DNA from: an uncultured Chloroflexota bacterium
Lineage (GTDB): Bacteria > Chloroflexota > Dehalococcoidia > Lucifugimonadales > CAJXCD01
Length of the DNA: 64,000 bases
NCBI GenBank assembly: GCA_913051545.1
Contig: CAJXCD010000001.1
Location: 172,863 to 236,862, forward strand
Reading direction: 5' to 3'
In this document: one piece after another, positions 9,786-20,850 of the stretch
Numbering within the stretch: position 1 is the stretch's first letter
Layout of the letters: each line of letters opens with the position of its first letter
Program-made: the position numbers and the translations under genes
The notes under the pieces: generated by a model
Told to the model about the DNA's origin: nothing
What the model saw: the letters and a program-made list of their open reading frames with translations, nothing else
Database searches by the model: none

Positions 9786-10895
9786 ATGTCCGTAAAAGAC
9801 GCTTATCTTATTCTACAGGACGGCTCTACCTTTAAAGGAGTGTCCTTTGGGGCAGAGTGCCATGCCATTGGAGAAGTCGTGTTTAGTACTTCCATGACAG
9901 GCTACCAAGAGATGCTTACAGATCCTTCTTTTGCTGGCCAAATTGTAGTGCCAACATACCCACTTATCGGCAACTACGGCATCAACGATCGAGATAACGA
10001 GTCCAGCAAAGTTCAAGTTGCTGGATTTGTTGTGCGTGATTTGTGCGAACAACCCAGCCACTCCCTAAGCACATCGAACTTACATAATTTTTTACTAGAC
10101 CATGGCGTTCCGGGGATCAGCGGGGTGGACACGAGGGCCGTGACTCGTCGTCTCCGTAGACACGGCGTTATGATGGGATCTATCGCTGTTGGCCAAGATA
10201 TAAAAACCGCCAGAGACGCTCTTCTTAATACCCCTAGCTATGGAGACATAGATCTAGTACCTAGCGTCAGCACAGATCGTTTTTCTATCTGGACAAAAGG
10301 TAACGGCAATAATCATTCTCGCGATCAGAATTACAAAGTTGTTGTTTATGACTATGGTGTCAAGAATAATATTTTGCGAATGTTACAAATCAAGGGGTGC
10401 GACACAATATCAGTTCCGGCGAATACGCCCTCTCAGGACGTATTAAGTCTTAACCCAGATGGGCTAGTCCTGTCCCCTGGGCCAGGTGATCCTGAACTAC
10501 TAGACTATGCTGTAGAATCGGTCTCCAGTCTTTTAGGACACTTCCCTGTACTGGGGATATGCCTGGGCAACCAAATTATGGCTCGTGCATTTGGCGGTAA
10601 AAATTACAAGTTAAAGTTTGGACACAGAGGAGGGAATCATCCGGTTCGAGATGTTGCGACTGGACGAGTCCACATCACTGCTCAAAACCACGGATACTCT
10701 GTGGATGCAGACAGTTTGCCTGCTGATGTAGAAGTAAGTCACCTTAGCCTAAACGACGGGACTGTTGAAGGACTGCGACATAAATCCATTCCCGCCATGA
10801 GCATACAATACCACTCTGAAGCATCTCCTGGACCACTAGATAATGCGTATATTTTTGACATATTCTTTAAGATGCTGGAGGACTGGACATCATGA
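9786..10895 (+). CDS. carA: Carbamoyl-phosphate synthase small subunit
   Basis: 'TSMTGYQEMLTDPS', glutaminase 'PVLGICLGNQIMARA', 'QYHSEASPGP'. Start codon abuts the pyrC stop. Confidence 0.94.
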   Translation: MSVKDAYLILQDGSTFKGVSFGAECHAIGEVVFSTSMTGYQEMLTDPSFAGQIVVPTYPLIGNYGINDRDNESSKVQVAGFVVRDLCEQPSHSLSTSNLHNFLLDHGVPGISGVDTRAVTRRLRRHGVMMGSIAVGQDIKTARDALLNTPSYGDIDLVPSVSTDRFSIWTKGNGNNHSRDQNYKVVVYDYGVKNNILRMLQIKGCDTISVPANTPSQDVLSLNPDGLVLSPGPGDPELLDYAVESVSSLLGHFPVLGICLGNQIMARAFGGKNYKLKFGHRGGNHPVRDVATGRVHITAQNHGYSVDADSLPADVEVSHLSLNDGTVEGLRHKSIPAMSIQYHSEASPGPLDNAYIFDIFFKMLEDWTS

Positions 10896-10959
10896 TCAGC
10901 CTTGCGGTCCGATATTTTATGCCGTCTAATATTTTAAACTGGCTCTGTGAGATATTCAG

Positions 10960-13900
10960 GTGAATACTCAATCAAATATTCACATAGAAAAAGTTCTGGT
11001 CATCGGCTCAGGTCCAATTATTATTGGTCAAGCCGCTGAATTCGACTACGCTGGCACCCAAGCGTGTAAGGCCCTTCGGGAAGAAGGGATTACCACCGTT
11101 TTGGTCAATTCCAATCCTGCGACGATTATGACAGATGAGGGTATCGCTGACAAAGTGTACATTGAACCTTTAACAGTTGATGTCATATCAAAAATAATAG
11201 ATGCAGAGCGACCTGATGGCATACTTCCCACTCTAGGAGGACAGACTGGCCTTAACCTTGCTGTGGATCTTGCAGAGTCTGGGGTGCTGGACAAATTCTC
11301 AGTGAAATTACTGGGCACTCCCCTAGAGGCCATCAAGAGTGCAGAGGACCGTGAACTTTTTAGAAAATTACTTGTAGGCATATCGGAGCCTGTGCTTCCC
11401 AGCACTACGGTTTCTTCAGTAAGTGAAGCTAAGGAAGCACTAAGCCGATTAGGGCTCCCTTTAGTGGTTCGCCCCGCGTATACCCTAGGGGGCACAGGAG
11501 GAGGAATAGCCAATACCGTGGAAGAGTTTATTGCGATAACCTCTTCCGGACTAGCAGCTAGCCCAATTACTCAGGTTCTTGTAGAAAAATCCCTGGTTGG
11601 GTGGAAAGAAGTCGAATATGAAGTTATGAGAGACGGTGCAGATAACTGCATAACCGTCTGTAATATGGAGAATATGGACCCTATGGGAGTTCACACAGGG
11701 GACAGTATAGTAGTGGCCCCTAGCCAAACGCTTTCAGACAAAGAGTACCAAATGCTGCGGTCTTCGAGCCTGAAAATTATTCGGGCTCTGGGCATCGAAG
11801 GCGGCTGTAACGTACAGTACGCTCTCGCACCAGGAGAAGTGGTGGCGAATGTACTTGCAGATAACGAAAATCTTGACGGTAGCTATTACGTCATTGAGGT
11901 GAACCCTCGAGTAAGTCGCAGCTCTGCTCTAGCAAGTAAGGCCACAGGATACCCAATAGCAAGAGTAGCAGCAAAAATTGCAGCAGGCAAAAGGCTTGAC
12001 CAAATTCAAAATGCTGTTACTAAAAAAACGTTAGCCGCGTTTGAGCCTTCTCTCGACTATTGCGTGGTCAAAATCCCAAGGTGGCCTTTCGATAAATTTC
12101 CTATAGCAGATAGGCGTATTGGTACCCAGATGAAGGCCACAGGTGAAGTGATGGCCATCGACCGTTCCTTCACGGCTGCTTTCTTGAAAGCTATTCGTTC
12201 CCTCGAAATTAGTGGCCGGGATCATTTATGGGAGGACCCGAACTGGAAAATTGAAGCTGGAGCAATTGGCTCATCTCGGTTCGAAAACGTTGCCTTGCAC
12301 CCAAACGACGAGAGGTTGTGGGCCATCCTGTATACCCTTAGAAAAGGCATAGGGCCAGAGAACCTTTCACAAATCACAGGCATAGACCCTTGGTTTACCC
12401 GGGCTTTAGCCTCAATAGTCTCTATGGAAGCTCGTTTAATTTCAGATACTCTAACGGAGGATTTATTAAGAAGAGCCAAGCGCTTAGGCCTGTCTGATTC
12501 AGCTATTGGGGTATTGGCTGACAGACCATACGAATCTATACGAAAATTGCGAGAGCGCTGGGATATTCGTCCAGTGTATAAAATGGTTGACACCTGTGCC
12601 GCTGAATTTGAAGCACAGACGCCTTATTTCTATAGCACATATGAACAAGAAAACGAAGCACTTCCTCTCGGAGGGAAAGCAGCACTTGTTGTTGGAAGTG
12701 GGCCTATCCGAATCGGACAAGGCATCGAATTCGACTACTGCTCTGTCCACGCTGCATGGGCCTTACAGAGCCTTGGGTTCAAAAGTATTATTGTCAACTC
12801 TAACCCCGAAACTGTTTCCACAGATTTTGATACCAGTGACAGGCTCTATTTTGAACCCCTTGATGACGAGAGCGTGCGAGATATTATCGAGAACGAGCGC
12901 GGGGTTGATGGTGAAGTCAACCTGGAAGCTATTCCTTCTGTAGTCCAGTTTGGAGGTCAAACCGCTATAAACCTTTCTCAGTCGCTCGACTCAGCCGGCC
13001 TACCGATTCTAGGCTCCTCTGCCAAAGCTATAGATACCGCATCAGACCGGCATCTTTTCGAAGAATTCCTTTCGGGAATCGGGATCCCCAATCCTCCTGG
13101 AGCAGCCGTAACTAGCGTTAAGAACGCCATAACAGTCGCCAACGAAGTTGGCTACCCAGTCTTGGTTAGGCCTAGCTATGTTCTTGGCGGAAGAGGAATG
13201 GAGGTTGTCCAAAACGAACCTGAGCTAGTACGCTACGTTACATCAGCGTTGGAAATGTGGGAACGCCGCCCTGTGCTTATTGATAAATATTTTGAAGGCC
13301 GCGAGGTGGAAGTTGATGCGGTGTGCGACGGAGAAAGCGTGTTAATCCCCGGCATTATGGAACATGTTGAACGGGCAGGTGTACACAGCGGAGACTCCAT
13401 GGCAATATACCCTGGCATTACCCTCACTGCGGAAGAGGTTGACACCGTTGTCGACTACACAACAAGGGTCGGTTTAGCCCTAGGGGTAAAAGGATTAATG
13501 AACATCCAGTATGTCCTGTTAGGGGGACCTACCTACCGCAATCCGGGACAACCACATCGCCTAGCAGGCGACACAGAAGTTTATATTATAGAAGTTAACC
13601 CACGCTCAAGCCGGACAATTCCTTTCATTTCTAAAATGGCGGGCGTCCCAATGGTACGGCTAGGCGTATCAGCAATGATTGGGAAAACCCTCAAAGAACA
13701 GGGATATGCCGGTGGCTTGTGGCCTAAACAATCTGCCATCGGAGTTAAGGCGCCTGTTTTCTCTATGTCTAAATTAGCCGGCGCCGACACATATCTTGGG
13801 CCGGAAATGAAGTCCACCGGGGAGGTCATGGGCATTGACAGTAAATTCCAGCCCGCGGTAGCCAAAGCGCTCCAGGCAGCTGGACTACTAATTCAACACG

Positions 13901-14301
13901 GTGGAACTGTTCTGCTAAGCATCTCAGATCGAAACAAAAAAGACGCCGAACCCCTGATTCAAGCCCTCTTTGCCAATGAGTGCAAATTTTATGCAACGCG
14001 GGGAACAGCCGCGATGATAGAGGCCCTTGGCATTCCTGTTGCCGCTGTGCCCAAGCGTCTAAACGAAGGGCACCCAAATGTCGTTGACCTAATCCTAAAC
14101 GGTTCTGTTGATGCCGTTGTCAATACTGTTACAGGGGACCGCGAGGCCCTTCAGGACGGATTCGAAATCCGACGGAATGCAGTTGAGCACGGCGTTCCTT
14201 GTTTCACCTCCATCGATACTGCTCGGATTGCCGCAGAAACCCTGCTTGATTCAGACAAGCCTTACTCTATAAAGCCTTTCCCCGAACATCGAAAAGGGTA
14301 A
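10960..14301 (+). CDS. carB: Carbamoyl-phosphate synthase large subunit
   Basis: 1113 aa; duplicated ATP-grasp halves ('[28 protein letters not shown]' and '[28 protein letters not shown]'), C-terminal MGS domain. GTG start. Confidence 0.95.
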   Translation: MNTQSNIHIEKVLVIGSGPIIIGQAAEFDYAGTQACKALREEGITTVLVNSNPATIMTDEGIADKVYIEPLTVDVISKIIDAERPDGILPTLGGQTGLNLAVDLAESGVLDKFSVKLLGTPLEAIKSAEDRELFRKLLVGISEPVLPSTTVSSVSEAKEALSRLGLPLVVRPAYTLGGTGGGIANTVEEFIAITSSGLAASPITQVLVEKSLVGWKEVEYEVMRDGADNCITVCNMENMDPMGVHTGDSIVVAPSQTLSDKEYQMLRSSSLKIIRALGIEGGCNVQYALAPGEVVANVLADNENLDGSYYVIEVNPRVSRSSALASKATGYPIARVAAKIAAGKRLDQIQNAVTKKTLAAFEPSLDYCVVKIPRWPFDKFPIADRRIGTQMKATGEVMAIDRSFTAAFLKAIRSLEISGRDHLWEDPNWKIEAGAIGSSRFENVALHPNDERLWAILYTLRKGIGPENLSQITGIDPWFTRALASIVSMEARLISDTLTEDLLRRAKRLGLSDSAIGVLADRPYESIRKLRERWDIRPVYKMVDTCAAEFEAQTPYFYSTYEQENEALPLGGKAALVVGSGPIRIGQGIEFDYCSVHAAWALQSLGFKSIIVNSNPETVSTDFDTSDRLYFEPLDDESVRDIIENERGVDGEVNLEAIPSVVQFGGQTAINLSQSLDSAGLPILGSSAKAIDTASDRHLFEEFLSGIGIPNPPGAAVTSVKNAITVANEVGYPVLVRPSYVLGGRGMEVVQNEPELVRYVTSALEMWERRPVLIDKYFEGREVEVDAVCDGESVLIPGIMEHVERAGVHSGDSMAIYPGITLTAEEVDTVVDYTTRVGLALGVKGLMNIQYVLLGGPTYRNPGQPHRLAGDTEVYIIEVNPRSSRTIPFISKMAGVPMVRLGVSAMIGKTLKEQGYAGGLWPKQSAIGVKAPVFSMSKLAGADTYLGPEMKSTGEVMGIDSKFQPAVAKALQAAGLLIQHGGTVLLSISDRNKKDAEPLIQALFANECKFYATRGTAAMIEALGIPVAAVPKRLNEGHPNVVDLILNGSVDAVVNTVTGDREALQDGFEIRRNAVEHGVPCFTSIDTARIAAETLLDSDKPYSIKPFPEHRKG

Positions 14302-14478
14302 CACTCCCTGGTGGGTTTTGCTTTTTCAGCCTTGTCGCGGGGGGGGGTTTTCTAGACCGAAAAAATGTTCTAAACATCATCCTACGGGGTGTTGCCGTAC
14401 CGCGCACGCCTGTACGGCCTGATCTACGACTAATATCTGCCCAAAATTTCCTGAGTTAGATCACATGCCTAGGGCCCC

Positions 14479-14518
14479 CTATAACACGGCGCTTAGCAAC
14501 ACGAACGGCGTGTTATAG
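14479..14518. repeat. 10-bp perfect inverted repeat in the carB-dnaA intergenic region
   Basis: CTATAACACG (14479-14488) / CGTGTTATAG (14509-14518), 20-nt loop. Confidence 0.8.
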
Positions 14519-14533
14519 CCCTAAACAGGACTT

Positions 14534-14566
14534 CATGAATTTCAAAAAAATATCCTGAAATTCATG
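14534..14566. repeat. 11-bp perfect inverted repeat upstream of dnaA
   Basis: CATGAATTTCA (14534-14544) / TGAAATTCATG (14556-14566), 11-nt loop aaaaaatatcc. Confidence 0.85.
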
Positions 14567-14696
14567 TCTCTAAGGCTTGCAATGCCACACTCCTAACATG
14601 TTAGTATCACTCGTGTTCGGAGGACTGGCAACATTCTCAGCACCTCTCGTTATTTGTTTAATATTTGTCTTCATTTTTGTCGGAGATTATGCGTTT

Positions 14697-16061
14697 ATGG
14701 TCACAGAAAATAGGGTAGCCGATACGTGGAAGGCTGTTCTTGGAAAACTCCAGATCCAGGTTACTCGACCAAGTTACGATACTTGGCTGAAAGGAACCGT
14801 AGGCCTATCTTGCATTTCGGGTGAGATGGTCATAGGAGTCCCTAATGCCTTTGTTGCTGAAATGCTGGACCGCCGAATGCATTCTTTAATCTCAAAGACT
14901 CTGACAGACGTCCTGGGAAAAGAACACACCCTCCGATTCGAAATCACAGGATCCGTTTCTCCTGCAGAACATGATGATGTAGAAAGTGCACTTAGCCAGC
15001 CTGAAGAACGACAACCCGCCCAGTCCATGACCATTCGCGGGACTAGGATAAACCCTCGATATACTTTCGAGTCCTTCGTCGTCGGCAAGTCTAACGAACT
15101 CGCCCATGCAGCATCTTTGGCGGTAGCTGAAAGCCCAGGGACTTCTTATAACCCCCTCTTCATCTACTCCGATGTAGGGCTAGGAAAAACCCACCTATTA
15201 AACTCTATCGGGCTACGCCTGTCAGCCAAAGGGCTATCTCTGGAATATGCCACAACCGAAGAATTCACGAATGGCTATATCAAAGCTATCCGCGAGGGCA
15301 AGACCGACGATTTCCGAGATCGGTACCGCTCAGCCGATATTCTTCTCCTAGATGACATTCAGTTTATCATCGGGAAAGAGCAAACACAGGAAGGATTCTT
15401 TCACACTTTTAATTCTCTACATGCATCATCTCGGCAAATCGTGATCACTTGCGACAGACCGGCGACGCACTTAATGCTCCTAGAAGACCGAATACGCTCC
15501 AGGCTTACAGGAGGCCTAGTCGTAGACATTCAAAGGCCTGATCTAGAAACTCGCCAAGCTATTCTTGGCTCAAAGGCAGATGCCATTGGAGTTCATTTCC
15601 CAATTGAAGTTCTTGAATTTCTAGCTGAAAAGGTCGATTCCAATATAAGAGACCTTGAGGGATGTCTGAACCGAATTTCCGCATATACGCAACTTACATC
15701 AAGCCGGGTGTCTCTCGAAATCGCCGAGCGCTGCGTCAATGACATATTGCATTTGGGAGGTGCTAGAAAACGAGTTTCTGAAATCGAAATCCTCGAAACT
15801 GTCTGTGGGTATTTTGCGATAGATCAAGCCTCCGTCAAAGGAAAGGGAAGGGATAAGCCGACTACCCTAGCTCGACAGGTAGCGATGTATTTACTCAGAG
15901 AAGAATCTAAATTACCTCTAAGCGCCATAGGTAGATTCCTCGGGGGCAAGGACCATACTACTGTTCTTCATGCTCACCAGCGCATATCTAATCAAATTTC
16001 TTCAAATTCCCACCTCCGCAAGGACCTAGCCAATCTCCGCGAAGAGCTCGCGCGGTTGTAA
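14697..16061 (+). CDS. dnaA: Chromosomal replication initiator DnaA
   Basis: 'YNPLFIYSDVGLGKTHLLNSIG', 'DILLLDDIQFIIGKEQTQEGFFHTFN', domain IV 'GRFLGGKDHTTVLHAHQRI'. Start moved from 14577 to ATG 14697 (MVTENRVADTWKAVLGKLQ); the 40-aa hydrophobic extension is atypical. Confidence 0.93.
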   Translation: MVTENRVADTWKAVLGKLQIQVTRPSYDTWLKGTVGLSCISGEMVIGVPNAFVAEMLDRRMHSLISKTLTDVLGKEHTLRFEITGSVSPAEHDDVESALSQPEERQPAQSMTIRGTRINPRYTFESFVVGKSNELAHAASLAVAESPGTSYNPLFIYSDVGLGKTHLLNSIGLRLSAKGLSLEYATTEEFTNGYIKAIREGKTDDFRDRYRSADILLLDDIQFIIGKEQTQEGFFHTFNSLHASSRQIVITCDRPATHLMLLEDRIRSRLTGGLVVDIQRPDLETRQAILGSKADAIGVHFPIEVLEFLAEKVDSNIRDLEGCLNRISAYTQLTSSRVSLEIAERCVNDILHLGGARKRVSEIEILETVCGYFAIDQASVKGKGRDKPTTLARQVAMYLLREESKLPLSAIGRFLGGKDHTTVLHAHQRISNQISSNSHLRKDLANLREELARL

Positions 16062-16080
16062 CTTTCTTTTTTTCTTAGTG

Positions 16081-16284
16081 TCACGTGTTAATAAATTGTT
16101 ATCTAATGTTAATCCTCCAAGTAATATAGTGGACAAAAATACCTACTAGTTCATTATCAACAGTAAGTAAAGTTACTTTCCACATAAAATCGCTTCATCA
16201 TCCACCATCTAAGACTGGTGGATTTCGGGTGGATAATGTTTTATCCACCTGCTTATTACATATTACTGTTATACTCCATGCATC
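16081..16284. other. oriC: Candidate replication origin (oriC) between dnaA and obgE
   Basis: AT-rich tract with DnaA-box-like sequences: TTATCAACA (16154-16162), CTTTCCACA (16176-16184, weak), and a perfect inverted pair GGTGGATAA (16228-16236) / TTATCCACC (16241-16249), each one mismatch from TTATCCACA. Confidence 0.55.
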
Positions 16285-17553
16285 ATGTTAGATACTATTG
16301 AAATTAAAATACGTAGTGGTAATGGTGGTAATGGATCAATTAGTGGAAGGCGCGAAAAATTTGTGCCAGAGGGAGGACCCGATGGTGGTGATGGAGGCAA
16401 CGGAGGGTCAATAACAGTTTATGCAGATCCTAATGAAAATACATTACAGGGATATAGGTACAAGAAATATTTTAGCGCTGAGAATGGTGGCAATGGATCA
16501 GGCAAACTTCGACACGGGAAAGACGGTGAAGGGATTCTATTAAAAGTTCCGGTGGGAACGCAAGTGTGGTCTTTAGAAGGAAAGAGGGAACAACTTATAT
16601 ATGATCTAAATACTCCTAAAGCAGCCGTAGTGTTGGCTAAAGGAGGCAGGGGTGGTAATGGGAATGCTAAGTTCAAATCTTCGATCAACCGTTTCCCGCT
16701 ACTCGCGGAAGGTGGAGAACAAGGGAAACGGTTGATTGTTAGATTCGAACTCAAGTTGATATCGGATGTGGGAATAATTGGTTCCCCAAATGCAGGAAAA
16801 TCAAGTCTATTGGCAGCTGTTACAGCTGCTAAGCCGAAGATAGCTGATTACCCTTTCACAACGACAGAGCCTATTCTAGGAGTAGTAGTGCATCAAGACG
16901 TTGATTTCGTAATGGCTGACATACCTGGGTTATTGGAGGGAGCACACGAGGGGGTAGGCTTAGGCAGAGAATTCCTCAGGCACATCGAGAGAACCAGGCT
17001 GTTGCTTCATGTGGTGGACGGGAGCTTAGAAAATCCCTTGGAGGAATACAAAAAAGTTAGGAAGGAAATAGGTTTGTACAGCGAGGCAATGTTAGGGAAG
17101 CCAGAAGTAGTGGTTATAAATAAGATAGACGTAGTCAATAATGCCACAGGGCTTCAGGAAGAAATCGCTAAAGTCCGAGGGGAGGGGGTGAAGGTCATGT
17201 GGATATCAGCAGCTACAAGGGAGGGGCTAACTTCTCTAATGAATGGGGTTGTTGGGAAACTCAACGAGCTCCGCGATTCTTTCCCAGAAGGCGTTATTCC
17301 AAAAACTAATGCTGTAACCACATTGGTCCCTGAATCCGCTCCCCCGTCGATAAAAGAAACCGATGGAGAATATGTTGTCCGAGATGCCCGATCAGAGCGG
17401 ATTTCAAAGATGGTTGATCCAAGCAATTGGGATGCGAAGGTTCAATTTTACGAACATCTTCGGAGGAGCGGAGTGATTGCAGCCCTCGAAAAAACAGGAA
17501 TTTCAGGAGGAGATATCTATAGGATAGGGAACCTGAAATTGGAGTGGGCTTAA
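16285..17553 (+). CDS. obgE: Obg-family GTPase
   Basis: Glycine-rich N-terminal Obg fold 'IRSGNGGNGSISGRREKFVPEGGPDGGDGGNGG', G1 'GSPNAGKSSLL', 'NKIDVV', C-terminal OCT domain. Confidence 0.95.
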   Translation: MLDTIEIKIRSGNGGNGSISGRREKFVPEGGPDGGDGGNGGSITVYADPNENTLQGYRYKKYFSAENGGNGSGKLRHGKDGEGILLKVPVGTQVWSLEGKREQLIYDLNTPKAAVVLAKGGRGGNGNAKFKSSINRFPLLAEGGEQGKRLIVRFELKLISDVGIIGSPNAGKSSLLAAVTAAKPKIADYPFTTTEPILGVVVHQDVDFVMADIPGLLEGAHEGVGLGREFLRHIERTRLLLHVVDGSLENPLEEYKKVRKEIGLYSEAMLGKPEVVVINKIDVVNNATGLQEEIAKVRGEGVKVMWISAATREGLTSLMNGVVGKLNELRDSFPEGVIPKTNAVTTLVPESAPPSIKETDGEYVVRDARSERISKMVDPSNWDAKVQFYEHLRRSGVIAALEKTGISGGDIYRIGNLKLEWA

Positions 17554-17554
17554 T

Positions 17555-18166
17555 TTGAAAACAGGAATTTTTGGGGGCACATTTGATCCTCCTCATTTGG
17601 GCCATGCATTAGTCGCAGAACAGGCTCTGCGGCAGTTGAACCTTGATCGCATCCTTTTTATGCCCGCCTCCAACCCATGGATGAAAGATCGAGAGAGAAT
17701 CACAGAAGTGGATAATAGGGTGGAAATGACAGTACTCGCAACAGAAGGCAATGACAAGTTTGTCGTGTCTCGGATGGAGGCGGACAGGGCAGGTCCTACT
17801 TATACCGCTGATACTTTGAGGGAGCTGAGAGAACAAGGGGAAGAAGAGATTTACCTAATTGTTGGCCTAGACACCTTAGCAGAGATTTCATTATGGCACA
17901 CGCCCAAATACATCGTCGAGATGGCAACTATAGTGGGGTATCCTCGGGATGGTTTCGAAAAAATTCCTGCGAGGCAACTGGATGCGGTCAAAGAAGGAGC
18001 TTCGAGAGAAGTGGTGTTGCTAACCGGTCCCACGGTAAGCATTAGCTCAACTCGTGTACGTGCTTATGTGTCAAAAGGACATTCTGTCGAAGGATTAGTT
18101 CCTGCCGCTGTGAACGAATATATTTCCGAGAAGGGTCTTTATGGAGGTACAGATGCGCGAAGCTGA
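17555..18166 (+). CDS. nadD: Nicotinate-nucleotide adenylyltransferase
   Basis: 'MKTGIFGGTFDPPHLGHALVAEQAL', 'PTVSISSTRVRAYVSKG'; TTG start. Confidence 0.93.
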   Translation: MKTGIFGGTFDPPHLGHALVAEQALRQLNLDRILFMPASNPWMKDRERITEVDNRVEMTVLATEGNDKFVVSRMEADRAGPTYTADTLRELREQGEEEIYLIVGLDTLAEISLWHTPKYIVEMATIVGYPRDGFEKIPARQLDAVKEGASREVVLLTGPTVSISSTRVRAYVSKGHSVEGLVPAAVNEYISEKGLYGGTDARS

Positions 18167-18716
18167 AATTGAGGCGGTGCTGGAAATAGCAAAGAGCCTC
18201 AACGCACTTCTCTTCGGCGAATTCCAGCTATCAGCCGGTGGAACAAGCAAATATTATTTTGATGGAAGGCTTGTGACCTTAGATCCTGAAGGAGCGTACA
18301 GGGTAGCGAAGGCAATCCTTCCTATTGTTTGGGACTGTGGTGCTAGTATTGTTGCTGGACCAGCTGTTGCCGCCATTCCAATAGTCGCATCAATAGTGAC
18401 GGTTAGTTTTCTCGAAGGCAGTCCAGTATCTGGACTGATAGTTAGGGGTGAGCCCAAGAAGCATGGCGCAAAAAGGGAGATAGAAGGCACCTTTAAAAAG
18501 GGGGATAAGGTCGTAGTGGTAGATGACACTTGCAGTACGGGGGGAAGCTTGCTCCATTCCATCTCGGCATTAGAAGCCGCCGGATGCAGCATTTCTAAAG
18601 TCGTATGCATCTTGGATCGCAAGGCTGGTGGCAGCGACGCTATTAAAGGTAGAGGTATCCCTTTTGAGTCTCTTCTAGAGGCTGACCAAAATGGCAAAAT
18701 AGCGGTGTCTAGTTAA
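18141..18716 (+). CDS. pyrE: Orotate phosphoribosyltransferase
   Basis: 'FGEFQLSAGGTSKYYFDGRL', 'IVAGPAVAAIPI', PRPP motif 'VVVVDDTCSTGGSL'. Confidence 0.91.
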   Translation: MEVQMREAEIEAVLEIAKSLNALLFGEFQLSAGGTSKYYFDGRLVTLDPEGAYRVAKAILPIVWDCGASIVAGPAVAAIPIVASIVTVSFLEGSPVSGLIVRGEPKKHGAKREIEGTFKKGDKVVVVDDTCSTGGSLLHSISALEAAGCSISKVVCILDRKAGGSDAIKGRGIPFESLLEADQNGKIAVSS

Positions 18717-19810
18717 TGGGACTTTTGGAACCCAGAACCCCGAATCCCGCTCATGGAAAGATGCGGTATATCCACTGATCGATTCGAATCAGGGGTTGTA
18801 TGGCCGATTACGGAAACGCTATTAGAGATCCCTTTGAAAAGAGATAATGCCTCGTCAGCCTGCGGGGCGGAAACGACAACACATAGTCCCGTTCCCATGT
18901 TGAAAACTTCGTACATCTCTTGGTCAGTTATTCCACCAGCTTTCTGAATCATTCGGAAAATTGGCTGAGGTTCAGGGGGGGTATCAATAACATATCCTAC
19001 GTCAGACTCTAGTCTGGGTAAATTCAGGAATCCGTCTTGGGTGATGTGGGCTATTCCACGTACGTCGATGTTGTTTCGAAGCAGACAGAGGACCTCTTCC
19101 GTGTACACGCGGGTCGGGGTCAATAAAGCCTCTCCGATTGTTTCGCCAAGCTCGGGTTCGTATATCGAAAGGGCTGCCCTGCGCTCTTTCAGGCTTTTGT
19201 CGTCCGTGATGCCGAGGGCCTTCCTGGCCAATGTGAGTCCGTTACAGTGGACACCTGAGCTTGGTATGCCGAGAATGACATCGCCAGGCTCGATAGATTT
19301 TCCCGTTATTATTGAGGCTAGTTCCACTGCGCCAATACATGTGCCGGCGAGGTCAAATCCACCCCCCTCCTCCTCGCCTTTGAGGAGCTCCGGCAATTGT
19401 GCAGATTCACCCCCGGCAATGGATATTTTAGCTAACATTCCCCCTGCTGACAGCCCCTTCGCGATGTCGGATACCATCTCAGGGCGGATTGTCTGGACTG
19501 CTAAATAGTCAACTAGAGATAATGGCTCTGCGCCTACGCAGAGAACATCATTTACATTTATGGCCACACAGTCTATGCCAACAGTGTCATATTTCCCAAT
19601 CAATTGGGCGATGATGGCCTTTGTTCCAATGCCATCTGTGGACATAGCAACCCCTAGGCTTCCGATGCTAATTACATTTGCGAAGTGGCCAAAATCTAGT
19701 TGGACATGTTCCCTGTCAGACCAGGTTCGACGAAGTAGGCCAAACACGGTCTCCATGACGTCATCTTGTTTTCGCGTGTCTACGCCTGCGGATCGATATG
19801 TCAAATCCAT
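18713..19810 (-). CDS. purM: Phosphoribosylformylglycinamidine cyclo-ligase
   Basis: 'MSTDGIGTKAIIAQ', 'DCVAINVNDVLCVGAEPL', 'GVHCNGLTLARK', 'FNMGTGLCVVV'. Confidence 0.93.
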   Translation of the reverse strand: MDLTYRSAGVDTRKQDDVMETVFGLLRRTWSDREHVQLDFGHFANVISIGSLGVAMSTDGIGTKAIIAQLIGKYDTVGIDCVAINVNDVLCVGAEPLSLVDYLAVQTIRPEMVSDIAKGLSAGGMLAKISIAGGESAQLPELLKGEEEGGGFDLAGTCIGAVELASIITGKSIEPGDVILGIPSSGVHCNGLTLARKALGITDDKSLKERRAALSIYEPELGETIGEALLTPTRVYTEEVLCLLRNNIDVRGIAHITQDGFLNLPRLESDVGYVIDTPPEPQPIFRMIQKAGGITDQEMYEVFNMGTGLCVVVSAPQADEALSLFKGISNSVSVIGHTTPDSNRSVDIPHLSMSGIRGSGFQKSH

Positions 19811-19941
19811 TTATATAGGTTGTCTCTGTATAAAAATAATAGGGCCCAAGGCCAAGTATATCAGACTGAAGTAATTTCCAGCCTATGGGGTGGTGAGGTA
19901 TAATCCATCTTCTCGTACTAGGATGATTAGGAGGGTTTCTC

Positions 19942-20850
19942 GTGCCAGAATACACAGCATATTTCAATGGTGAATGGGTGCCTTTGCGCAATGTCAATAT
20001 AGACGTGTCTACTGACAGAGGGTTTTATGTAGGGGATTCTGTTTTTGACGTTGCCAGAACCTTTAATGGCAAGAGCTTCCGAATGAAAGAGCATGTAGAT
20101 CGCCTGTATCGGTCTTTAAGCTATGTCAGGATAGACCCTGGAATATCTGTAGGGGAAATGTATGATGTAAGTGAACAGGCGATTCAACGGAATGAGCACC
20201 TGAGGGCGCAGGCAGGAGACTACACAGTGCATCAATTCGTAACCCGCGGTCACGGGCGTCGTGCCTGGCAGGCGGTGGACCCAACGGTTTGTGTCCGGGT
20301 ATCTCCCGTTGATTTCGCTAATTTTGCGCATTTATACGAGGGGGGCATGCATGCCGCGGTTACGAATTCAAGAAGCTATGATCCATCTTCACTCGATCCA
20401 AAAGTTAAACATTACTCTAGGCTTAATTTCAATTTAGCCGAACTAGAAGCGAATGATATTGATTCTGGTGCACTACCCATATTATTGGATCAAGCCGGGA
20501 ACGTTACGGAAGGCACGGGGTACAATGTCTTTATCGTCACAAACGGCATCCTGCGTACACCAGGTGACAGGAGTATTCTTCAGGGAGTTTCTAGAGGAAT
20601 GGTTTTTGACCTCGCGAGACAACTGAAAATTCCTTTTGTTGAAGAAGATCTGCAGCCTTATGATGTTTACACCGCAGATGAAGCCTTTTTCTGTACAACA
20701 TCGTGGAGCATAATGCCTGTGACATATGTCGATAGAAGGCCTATAGGGAATGGTAAACCTGGCACATTAACCACGCAGTTGATATCGGCATGGAGTGAAT
20801 CAGTGGGTGTAGATATTGTAGGGCAAGCCGTCCGCTTTGCAACAAAATAG
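19942..20850 (+). CDS. Class IV PLP aminotransferase (branched-chain / D-amino acid aminotransferase-like)
   Basis: 'DRGFYVGDSVFDVARTFNGKSFRMKEHVDRLYRS', 'VKHYSRLNFNLAELEA', 'GNVTEGTGYNVFIV'; GTG start with taggaggg Shine-Dalgarno. Confidence 0.9.
   Translation: MPEYTAYFNGEWVPLRNVNIDVSTDRGFYVGDSVFDVARTFNGKSFRMKEHVDRLYRSLSYVRIDPGISVGEMYDVSEQAIQRNEHLRAQAGDYTVHQFVTRGHGRRAWQAVDPTVCVRVSPVDFANFAHLYEGGMHAAVTNSRSYDPSSLDPKVKHYSRLNFNLAELEANDIDSGALPILLDQAGNVTEGTGYNVFIVTNGILRTPGDRSILQGVSRGMVFDLARQLKIPFVEEDLQPYDVYTADEAFFCTTSWSIMPVTYVDRRPIGNGKPGTLTTQLISAWSESVGVDIVGQAVRFATK

Noticed and set aside
14331-14350. Run of nine G residues after carB (about 14339-14347) as a phase-variable tract
   Set aside because: It lies in non-coding sequence with no adjacent ORF it could switch and is too short a clue alone.
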